DNA from: Betaproteobacteria bacterium
GTDB taxonomy: Bacteria > Pseudomonadota > Gammaproteobacteria > Burkholderiales > Burkholderiaceae
Assembly: GCA_015654605.1 (NCBI GenBank)
Contig: JAATGO010000031.1
Span: 1 to 7,109 of the forward strand
DNA: 7,109 bases
Reading direction: 5' to 3'
The position numbers and the translations under genes were made by a program. Below the pieces are notes generated by a model. It ran no database searches. It was given only the letters and a program-made list of their open reading frames with translations, and had not been told where the DNA came from. Shown here piece after piece: positions 1 to 6,127 of the stretch; position 1 is the first letter of the stretch, and every line of letters starts with the position of its first letter.

Positions 1-966
1 ATCAACAGTTACTGGGTGCTATCAATGTTGATGTTCATGTGTAAAAGCAGTTATTTATTGATGTATCCCTACCTGATGCGTTTGACATCGAAAGAACAGC
101 ATGCCGCAACGATTGGCATCTTATCCGTAACAGTACATTTCGGTGCTATTTTTGGAGCTCTCGTTGGAGGATTTATTTTGCAGGAATTCGGAGCACATGC
201 CAGCATTTTTGCCATGGCTGCGGGTGATTTCTTTCAGATGATCGTTTGTATTTACTTAATCTCTAGTGGAAAGCTCATATGTGTCAACACAGGAAAATAT
301 GTGGAAAAAATATCAACTTTTCCCCCTATTTTTCATTTCCGTCAGCATCTTCCTATTTTACGATTAGCATTCGTAATGTTGTTGTTTGATTTTAGTGTGT
401 ATTTGATTCGCCCATTTTTTTCTACATACTGGAAAATGGCAACAGGCAATGATAGTGATCTGATATCTGGCGCTGCATTTGCCATACCTGGCGTTGTTGC
501 TGTGATGGCTCTTTATCTGCATGCTTATTTACGTCAACGTAGTTTGCGCTTGCCCGATCATACACTGGGGAACTTACTGTTGGGAATAATAGGACAACTC
601 TTACAAGCCACATCTCAACCAATATTAATTATATTGGGACGGGTACTTTATGGGTGGGCGGTATTTCAGATTATCGTCAAGCTTGAAGTGAATCTATTTC
701 GTCTGTCTTCTCCACAGCGTTATGCGCGGGATTATAGCATCACCAATTTTTTTCAAAACATGGGTGTTTTGCTTTCTTCATTTGTTGCAGGAAGCATTGT
801 CAGTCGCTATGGGTTGGTTGCGCCATTCCTGTTGGCAGCGATGGGACTCCTATTGACCGCTTTAGTGAACTATCTCATTTTGAAAGTACCGAGCGCTGCG
901 CATGTAGATGAGACTAATGACACAGTGCATATCCATAATATGGAGGAAAAAAGACATGCCACCTGA
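1..966 (+). CDS. MFS transporter, probable siderophore exporter (5' end outside window)
   Basis: The reading frame is open from the first base, so the gene starts upstream; a GTG at 16 lies inside the protein and is not a likely start. The visible 321 residues are strongly hydrophobic, with about eight membrane segments separated by short basic loops, for example around ILSVTVHFGAIFGALVGGF, LRLAFVMLLFDFSVYLI and FLLAAMGLLLTALVNYLIL. This fits the C-terminal three quarters of a 12-segment MFS carrier of about 400 residues, ending in a short polar tail. Its stop codon overlaps the next gene by 11 bp. Siderophore clusters often carry such a carrier as the exporter (AlcS in Bordetella). Export of the product of the neighbouring synthetase from the cytoplasm is inferred from context; substrate and direction cannot be read from the sequence. 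A multidrug-type MFS pump is the alternative. Confidence 0.82.
   Translation: MNSYWVLSMLMFMCKSSYLLMYPYLMRLTSKEQHAATIGILSVTVHFGAIFGALVGGFILQEFGAHASIFAMAAGDFFQMIVCIYLISSGKLICVNTGKYVEKISTFPPIFHFRQHLPILRLAFVMLLFDFSVYLIRPFFSTYWKMATGNDSDLISGAAFAIPGVVAVMALYLHAYLRQRSLRLPDHTLGNLLLGIIGQLLQATSQPILIILGRVLYGWAVFQIIVKLEVNLFRLSSPQRYARDYSITNFFQNMGVLLSSFVAGSIVSRYGLVAPFLLAAMGLLLTALVNYLILKVPSAAHVDETNDTVHIHNMEEKRHAT
942..955 (+). promoter_or_regulatory. Ribosome binding site that sets the start of the fused siderophore synthetase
   Basis: A perfect GGAGG at 942-946 sits nine bases before the ATG at 956. In-frame ATGs further upstream, at 908 and 917, have no comparable Shine-Dalgarno sequence and lie deeper inside the transporter gene. 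The site is within the last codons of the transporter, which suggests translational coupling. Confidence 0.75.
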
Positions 967-3433
967 CTTTATTCATCGGCGTATCGATTTTATCGAACAA
1001 CCATATCAGGATAAGGATGGTTTTACATTCTTGCCATTAAAGATTCCTGATGATATCTCGATGTTGCATCACTGGTTTACACAGAAGCGTGCAGCTTTTT
1101 GGTTGATGCAGGATAAGACCATAGAAGAAGTCAGCCAACTTTATCAAGAGATGATGTCATCTGGCCATGCCACTGCTTATATTGGTTGGTATCAAGGACG
1201 AGCTGTATTTCTTGCAGAGTGTTATGACCCTAAACATGACCGTATCCGCTCTTTTTATGATGTCCAGTCGGGAGATCTGGGAATGCATGTTTTTATAGGT
1301 CCTTCGGATCAGCGCATTCGCCATTTTTCACGCATGATTTTTTATGCCTTGATGCGTTTCATGTTTCATCATCTTGGTGCGGAGAGGGTTGTGGTGGAAC
1401 CAGATATTAATAATGAAAAAATTCATGCATTGAATCGATCGGTAGGATTTATTTATGATCGCGATATTGTTTTTCCTGAAAAGGTTGCCAGTCTCGCTTT
1501 TTGCTGTAGACAAGACTTTGAACAGTCTATGGCTACTACAGTTGAGGACATTACATTTATGAATACCAGTGCACAGTATCTTTATCAGGATCCCGCAAAA
1601 ATAGCATCTCATCTAACGCCTGATGCGTGGGAGAAGGTGAACCGTCTGTTGTTGCGTAAGGCGATTGCAGAATATGCGCATGAATTGATCGTCGAACCAG
1701 AGCGAATTGCTTCACATGGGGATGGAAAATATCAACTATTTTCTGATGACGGCACTGTACGTTACACATTTGAAGCACGCGAATTAGCATTGCGTCATTG
1801 GCTGATTGATGCTCTATCCATTCGTAAGTGGATCAGTGAGGAAGAACAATGTCTCGACGCACTACAATTTATTATTGAGTGCCGTCACCGTTTGGGAATA
1901 CGAGATGAACTATTGCCTATTTATCTGGATGAGATCAGCAGTACTTTGTTTGGTAGTGCGTTTAAACGCATGAAGAGTGATGCGCCAGATAGCGATATGC
2001 TTGCTGAAACGACAGATTTTCAAATGATTGAAGTCGCGATGACGGAAGGACACCCTGGTTTTGTTGCTAATAATGGCCGACTTGGTTTTAATGCTGTTGA
2101 TTATCATGCTTATGCACCAGAAGCAGGATCTGATATCCGTGTGATCTGGTTGGCGGTACACAAAGATCATGCAACTTTCTCCAGTATATCTTCGTTGACG
2201 TATGAGAGATTATTGACAGAAGAAATTGGACAATGCATGGTGGATCATTTCACTCAGATAATTACTTCTCTTGGCGTTGATCCTACGCATTATTATTTTA
2301 TGCCAGCGCATCCATGGCAATGGTTCAATAAATTATCGATAGCTTTTGCAGCTTATGTGGCACAACGAAAAATTATTTGTCTGGAGTATGGTGATGACGA
2401 TTACACAGCCCAACAATCGATTCGTACATTTTTCAATAATAGAAATCGGCATAAGCGTTATGTGAAAACATCACTTTCGATTCTGAACATGGGATTCATG
2501 CGTGGTTTGTCACCTTACTATATGTCTGGAACGCCAGCGATTAATGAATTCATCAAAAACATGATATCAACTGATGCATTTCTTGTGAATAATGGATTCA
2601 CCATTTTGCAGGAGGTTGCCTCCATTGGTTTCAGAAATCATTATTATGAAGCAGCGATTCCTGTTGATTCTCCCTATAAAAAAATGTTCTCCGCATTATG
2701 GAGGGAGAGCCCATTAATGTTGCTCAAATCAGGAGAACGATTAATGACAATGGCGGCGCTATTGCATGTAGATAAAAATGGAAAAGCTTTATTGCCAGAA
2801 TTAATTCGTCGCTCAGAGAAGACACCGCAGGTATGGCTACGCAGTTATCTAAGGGCATATTTGATACCATTATTGCACTGCTTTTACCAATATGATCTTA
2901 CCTTTATGCCACACGGAGAGAACGTCATTCTGGTCTTAAAAGATGATGTTCCTGTCCGTGCCATTATGAAGGATATCGCTGAAGAATGCGCGATTCTCAA
3001 TCCTGATATAAAAAAATATCTCCCAGAACGCGTTGCACGTTTAGCTATAGATGTTCCTGATAATTTCAAATTGTTGGGAATTTTTATTGATGTATTCGAT
3101 GGTGTTTTACGTCATATTAATCAGATATTGGTCGAAAATACATGTTGTGAGGAGGAGGAATTTTGGAAAGTGGTTGCCAATTCTGTTTTTGAATACCAGG
3201 ACGCCCATCCACAGATGGCGACCAAATTTCTACAGTACGATATGTTTGTTTCAGAATTTTCTCATTCGTGTTTGAATCGTCTCCAACTTGGCAACAATAT
3301 ACAGATGGTGGATTTATCTGATCCAGCATCAAGTTTGAGAATGACCAGAAATCTCGAAAATCCTATTGCCAAGTTTCGGCGTAACACAGATACAAAGGCA
3401 GCAATAAATGTAGCAGAGGGAATTTCATTGTGA
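956..3433 (+). CDS. Fused GNAT acyltransferase / IucA-IucC family NIS siderophore synthetase (AlcB-AlcC or BibC-like)
   Basis: The 825-residue protein has two enzymes in one chain. Residues 1 to about 195 resemble the IucB/AlcB/RhbD GNAT acyltransferases, with the characteristic VVVEPDINNEKIHALNRSVGF-like stretch near 145-165. From about residue 202 it matches a complete AlcC/PubC/DesD-type NIS synthetase: GHPGF at 365-369, HPWQW at 452-456, the QQSIRTF segment at 486-492, KTSLSILNMGFMRG from 504, and HGEN at 653-656 followed by VRAIMKD, which belong to the ATP- and acid-binding core. By family knowledge the first domain transfers an acyl group, often succinyl from succinyl-CoA, to an N-hydroxylated diamine, and the second adenylates the carboxylate and joins or cyclises the units; both act in the cytoplasm. 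BibC of the bisucaberin pathway has the same domain order. The start at 956 follows GGAGG; an upstream start at 908 would add 16 residues. The frame is intact throughout. The actual diamine and product (alcaligin, putrebactin, bisucaberin or other) are not determined. Confidence 0.93.
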   Translation: MPPDFIHRRIDFIEQPYQDKDGFTFLPLKIPDDISMLHHWFTQKRAAFWLMQDKTIEEVSQLYQEMMSSGHATAYIGWYQGRAVFLAECYDPKHDRIRSFYDVQSGDLGMHVFIGPSDQRIRHFSRMIFYALMRFMFHHLGAERVVVEPDINNEKIHALNRSVGFIYDRDIVFPEKVASLAFCCRQDFEQSMATTVEDITFMNTSAQYLYQDPAKIASHLTPDAWEKVNRLLLRKAIAEYAHELIVEPERIASHGDGKYQLFSDDGTVRYTFEARELALRHWLIDALSIRKWISEEEQCLDALQFIIECRHRLGIRDELLPIYLDEISSTLFGSAFKRMKSDAPDSDMLAETTDFQMIEVAMTEGHPGFVANNGRLGFNAVDYHAYAPEAGSDIRVIWLAVHKDHATFSSISSLTYERLLTEEIGQCMVDHFTQIITSLGVDPTHYYFMPAHPWQWFNKLSIAFAAYVAQRKIICLEYGDDDYTAQQSIRTFFNNRNRHKRYVKTSLSILNMGFMRGLSPYYMSGTPAINEFIKNMISTDAFLVNNGFTILQEVASIGFRNHYYEAAIPVDSPYKKMFSALWRESPLMLLKSGERLMTMAALLHVDKNGKALLPELIRRSEKTPQVWLRSYLRAYLIPLLHCFYQYDLTFMPHGENVILVLKDDVPVRAIMKDIAEECAILNPDIKKYLPERVARLAIDVPDNFKLLGIFIDVFDGVLRHINQILVENTCCEEEEFWKVVANSVFEYQDAHPQMATKFLQYDMFVSEFSHSCLNRLQLGNNIQMVDLSDPASSLRMTRNLENPIAKFRRNTDTKAAINVAEGISL

Positions 3434-4263
3434 GATTGTCTAAACAGCTATCCACTTTCCAGAAAGGTGCTCTTGGTATGCAAAATTTGCGGGAAAAGCG
3501 CGTATTTCCAGATGCAAATCTTACGCGGATATTGTTATTGGCTGACAAGGTCGTTCCTGGATTATGTGGGCAGCAAGAGATGCAGATATGTCGGTTTTCA
3601 TCATCGTCGAATGAAAAAGAAGCATCTATCACCGCAATGCTCGATGCATTACGTCATTACTGGAAAAAATTCTCTCCTGAAGCGGGGCCTCATTATGTGG
3701 CTTTGCGTTGTTGGAGGCTTGCCATCTGGCAGCCAATATACCCTAGTCTGATTGCTACGCATCTGGACAGTTACGTACCAAAATTGGATGGTTTGGTACA
3801 GCCAATCGTGGAAGGATTCCCACAAGGGTTTCGATTGCCAGTGCATGCACCGGTGGCAGGTTGTTTGTCATCACGAATAGACCGAGCAGCTCGGGAGATA
3901 CACAGATTTTGCACATCATTACGAGAAATTCTCATGCCGATGGTTGGATTACATTTGCGTGCAGCAGATCAAGTACAAGCCGAGTGTGTTTTCGGCGCAT
4001 TGTTATGCATACGTCTTCATAATAAATCTGTGCTTAATGATGCCGATGTGATAGAAATAGGTCGTGACTGGCTAGCCCTGCTGGGGATTAATGATGGGTG
4101 TTATTTTTTTACCTACCGGACACGTGATGGAGACACAGCATTCGCACTGGATCGCAAGGTGTGCTGTCATCATTTCCGTCGCCATGATTGTGAAAAATGC
4201 AGCACATGTCCGAAACTTTCCACTGATGCACGAATCGCCCGTTTATTGGCAGGTTCCTTCTAA
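3430..4263 (+). CDS. FhuF-like siderophore-iron reductase, [2Fe-2S]
   Basis: The 277-residue protein ends in the FhuF signature: C245-C246, ten residues, C257, two residues, C260 (KVCCHHFRRHDCEKCSTCP). These four cysteines bind a [2Fe-2S] cluster in E. coli FhuF, which reduces ferric hydroxamate siderophores in the cytoplasm so that iron is released. The length is close to that of FhuF (about 260 residues). The rest of the chain is poorly conserved, as is usual here, and has no signal peptide or membrane segment. The GTG start at 3430 overlaps the TGA of the synthetase gene (GTGA) and follows an AGAGGGA ribosome binding site at 3415-3421; the next in-frame ATG at 3478 would remove 16 residues. 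An extra cysteine, C254, lies within the motif. The position matches alcD after alcC in Bordetella, and the protein may belong to the siderophore ferric reductase family found in other IucA/IucC clusters. The reductase role is inferred from the motif and context. Confidence 0.85.
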   Translation: MRLSKQLSTFQKGALGMQNLREKRVFPDANLTRILLLADKVVPGLCGQQEMQICRFSSSSNEKEASITAMLDALRHYWKKFSPEAGPHYVALRCWRLAIWQPIYPSLIATHLDSYVPKLDGLVQPIVEGFPQGFRLPVHAPVAGCLSSRIDRAAREIHRFCTSLREILMPMVGLHLRAADQVQAECVFGALLCIRLHNKSVLNDADVIEIGRDWLALLGINDGCYFFTYRTRDGDTAFALDRKVCCHHFRRHDCEKCSTCPKLSTDARIARLLAGSF

Positions 4264-4282
4264 TTGAACTCGTTCTTGAGAA

Positions 4283-4297
4283 TCATCAATTTGATGA
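4283..4297 (+). repeat. Short AT-rich inverted repeat between the reductase and Rieske genes
   Basis: TCATCA (4283-4288) and TGATGA (4292-4297) form a perfect 6-bp inverted repeat around ATT. It lies in the only gap (67 bp) within the siderophore genes, 33 bases before the next ATG. It could be a small operator-like site or a weak hairpin. It has no run of T after it, so it is not a convincing terminator, and it is only a partial likeness to the Fur box. Function is unassigned. Confidence 0.3.
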
Positions 4298-4330
4298 ATT
4301 GATGGCTGTGCTGTGCTTTGGAAAATGTAA

Positions 4331-5509
4331 ATGAATAATGTAATTTCCTCACAGTATGTGGTAGTAAAATCGCCTCAATTGCCTGTAAATGTTTATTTTG
4401 ACGCGACATTGTTTGCGCGCGAGCAGGAATGGATTTTTGGTCAGTCAGCACAATACGTTGGCCATGAAAAGGCGGTCCCCAAACGAGGAGACTGGCATTG
4501 GTTGGCACAAGAAGATGGAGGGAGAATACTTATCCATGGCGAGAAAGGGGTGGAGCTATTATCTAATGTTTGTCGCCATCGACAGGCATTAATCTTGGGA
4601 GGGGAGGACGGTAATATTCGTAACTCCAATAACATCAGCGGCAACTTGAGGGCAGGCGGAGGAAATATCGTTTGCCCATTGCATCGGTGGACATATAGTG
4701 AGCAGGGCAAGTTATTGGGGGCACCGCAGTTCACTCAAACTCCTTGCAAACACCTACAACGTTTCCCATTACATCATTGTCATGGCCTGTTATTCGAAGG
4801 TATGTGGGATGTTTCAAAAGATATAGCCCCACTTTTTGCATTACCTGAGTTTAATTTCTCCGACTATGTGTTCAATCATGTGGAGGTACATCAATGTCAC
4901 TATAACTGGAAAACATTTATTGAAGTGTATCTGGAAGATTATCATGTCGCCCCTTTTCATCCGGGTCTGGGCAGTTTTGTCAATTGCGACAATCTTAGCT
5001 GGCATTTTTCTGACTGGTACAGCATGCAACGGGTTGGTGTTCATCAGTCATTAAATACGCCTGGTTCCGATATCTATCGTGATTGGCACGAGCGTTTGTT
5101 GAATTATCGTACTGGAAGAGCGCCTGATTTTGGTGCTATTTGGGTGGTGTATTTTCCTACACATATGATTGAGTTGTATCCACATGTATTGGTGCTTTCG
5201 ACTTTGTATCCGAATGGCCCGCAAGATACTACCAATGTTGTCGAATTTTATTACCCAGAAGAGATTGTTGCATTTGAGTCCGAATTCATAGAGGCGCACC
5301 GGGCAGCCTATATGGAAACCATGAAAGAGGATGACGAAATTGCCGAGCGGATGGATGCAGGTCGGTGCGCTTTATTGAAACGAGGGATTTCGGATGCTGG
5401 GCCTTACCAGACCCCATTGGAGGATGGTATGCACCACTTCCACAGTTGGTATCGAAAAATGATGTGCAATGACGGTTTTTCTGATAATTCCTTGATTTCA
5501 GGTCTATGA
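4331..5509 (+). CDS. Rieske non-heme iron oxygenase alpha-subunit-like protein (AlcE-like position)
   Basis: The 392-residue protein has the two-domain plan of aromatic ring-hydroxylating oxygenase alpha subunits. The N-terminal Rieske domain shows C81-x-H83 and C115-x2-H118, the [2Fe-2S] ligands. The catalytic domain shows NWKTFIEVYLEDYHVAPFH at 192-210: H205 and H210 fit the mononuclear iron ligands, E202 sits where the bridging acidic residue is expected, and D334 or D335 in the EDDE segment may be the third ligand. The C-terminal GPYQTPLEDGMHHFHSWYR stretch is also typical. The Rieske linker between H83 and C115 is 31 residues instead of the usual 15-17. The start follows GGAAAA at 4320-4325. 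Bordetella alcaligin operons include an iron-sulfur protein, AlcE, after alcD, so this gene probably belongs to the siderophore pathway, perhaps hydroxylating the product or a precursor, or acting in iron metabolism. No substrate can be assigned, and no reductase or ferredoxin partner is seen nearby. Confidence 0.88.
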   Translation: MNNVISSQYVVVKSPQLPVNVYFDATLFAREQEWIFGQSAQYVGHEKAVPKRGDWHWLAQEDGGRILIHGEKGVELLSNVCRHRQALILGGEDGNIRNSNNISGNLRAGGGNIVCPLHRWTYSEQGKLLGAPQFTQTPCKHLQRFPLHHCHGLLFEGMWDVSKDIAPLFALPEFNFSDYVFNHVEVHQCHYNWKTFIEVYLEDYHVAPFHPGLGSFVNCDNLSWHFSDWYSMQRVGVHQSLNTPGSDIYRDWHERLLNYRTGRAPDFGAIWVVYFPTHMIELYPHVLVLSTLYPNGPQDTTNVVEFYYPEEIVAFESEFIEAHRAAYMETMKEDDEIAERMDAGRCALLKRGISDAGPYQTPLEDGMHHFHSWYRKMMCNDGFSDNSLISGL

Positions 5510-5820
5510 GCGGGAAATGCTTTTTGCAGCGCATATGTCCTGCATAGGCAGCATGCAGTGGCTCATAATAGCATTATTGACAGGACTATTGATGCCCGAA
5601 TGGTATTCTTCTGAGTGATATCAGGACGGATGAAGGGATTTTCCCATTCATTTCCACTAAGATTTCATTAACTGCTGCAATCAAGGCCATTTTATCTGAG
5701 GGCGGTAATGTTATGAGAGAAATTTGGCTGCCTGGAAATCCTTGGCTGGGGCTTTGGGACAGGCGTATCGGCAGATATACCTGATATGCGCCGATCAGAG
5801 TTTTCTTAATTTTTGTCGTT

Positions 5821-5850
5821 CAAGCTGCGGCTTGGGCGTAGCTGTGCTAC
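5821..5850 (+). repeat. Two adjacent small hairpins
   Basis: CAAGC (5821-5825) pairs with GCTTG (5830-5834) around a TGCG loop, and GTAGC (5838-5842) pairs with GCTAC (5846-5850) around TGT. Both stems are perfect over 5 bp and only three bases apart. No T-run follows directly, although GGTTTTTG occurs at 5859-5866. They could belong to a leader RNA or an attenuated terminator remnant; function is unassigned. Confidence 0.35.
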
Positions 5851-5870
5851 ACTTCTATGGTTTTTGCTGC

Positions 5871-5884
5871 ACCGCATATGCGGT
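5871..5884. repeat. Perfect 14-bp palindrome ACCGCATATGCGGT
   Basis: The 14 bases are identical to their reverse complement, with no spacer. The site lies about 245 bases before sucC. A dimeric regulator could bind such a site, but no known operator is recognised and the likely promoter is not defined. Confidence 0.4.
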
Positions 5885-5945
5885 TGTGGGCACAAGTTCA
5901 GCACTCACATCACGCACATGCGATAACTATTAATGTTGATCAAAT

Positions 5946-5959
5946 GGCATATCCATGCC
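5946..5959 (+). repeat. Small inverted repeat GGCAT/ATGCC
   Basis: GGCAT (5946-5950) and ATGCC (5955-5959) pair around ATCC. It adds to the run of short hairpins upstream of sucC. The stem is short and could arise by chance. Confidence 0.25.
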
Positions 5960-6114
5960 CACATCACCTTCTATAACACGTCATCTACTCAGGTATGCAG
6001 CCATCGTACAACCATGCCTGGATGGAAGACGCGGGTTCTGGCTGATGTTCGAAACAGGCTTTCCTGCCGTCAATTCAATATCAGCTCAGCATGTTTTATT
6101 CGATACAGTGTCTA

Positions 6115-6120
6115 AAGGGA
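6115..6120 (+). promoter_or_regulatory. Ribosome binding site of sucC
   Basis: AAGGGA lies seven bases before the ATG at 6128, a normal Shine-Dalgarno spacing. It supports this start, which also matches the conserved [11 protein letters not shown]-terminus of SucC. Confidence 0.65.
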
Positions 6121-6127
6121 AGATCCC

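Larger units (their letters stand above)
5785..5976 (+). pseudogene. Possible decayed ORF for a small secreted His-rich protein
   Basis: One frame reads a signal-peptide-like hydrophobic run (PIRVFLIFVVQAAAWA), hits an amber TAG at 5839-5841, and continues as a 39-codon piece from ATG 5857 to TAA 5974-5976. This piece contains HSHHAH and ends PCPHHLL, seven histidines and one cysteine in all. The pattern is loosely like small periplasmic metal-related proteins (for example DUF2946/CopL-like), but no family motif is certain. There is no good ribosome binding site, and the frame is interrupted. It may be chance. Confidence 0.15.
5510..6127. other. Gene-poor interval between the siderophore cluster and sucC
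   Basis: No reading frame here has a convincing start, ribosome binding site and recognisable protein. Frames with starts at 5724 (69 codons) and 5933 (60 codons) give sequences without clear domains or typical coding character. The interval holds a perfect TTGACA at 5577-5582 without a well-spaced -10 box, a CTGCAT/ATGCAG inverted repeat at 5540-5558, a cluster of small hairpins at 5821-5959 and a possible relic of a small secreted, histidine-rich protein around 5785-5976. No strong rho-independent terminator (GC-rich stem plus T-run) is visible after the Rieske gene. The sucC promoter probably lies in this interval but cannot be placed with confidence. Confidence 0.6.

Noticed and set aside
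908..955. Upstream start (ATG 908) for the fused synthetase, giving 841 residues
   Set aside because: No Shine-Dalgarno before it, whereas ATG 956 follows a perfect GGAGG; the extra 16 residues do not look like part of the acyltransferase domain.
5540..5558. CTGCAT/ATGCAG inverted repeat as terminator of the siderophore operon
   Set aside because: The stem is short, the loop is 7 bases and no T-run follows.
5577..5609. Promoter with TTGACA (5577-5582) and TATTCT (5604-5609)
   Set aside because: The -35 hexamer is perfect, but the spacer is 21 bases and no good -10 lies at 16-18 bases.
5724..5933. 69-residue reading frame in the gap before sucC
   Set aside because: No ribosome binding site, no recognisable domain, and composition unlike the neighbouring genes.
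5933..6115. 60-residue reading frame just before sucC
   Set aside because: No ribosome binding site or family resemblance; its end merges with the sucC ribosome binding site region.
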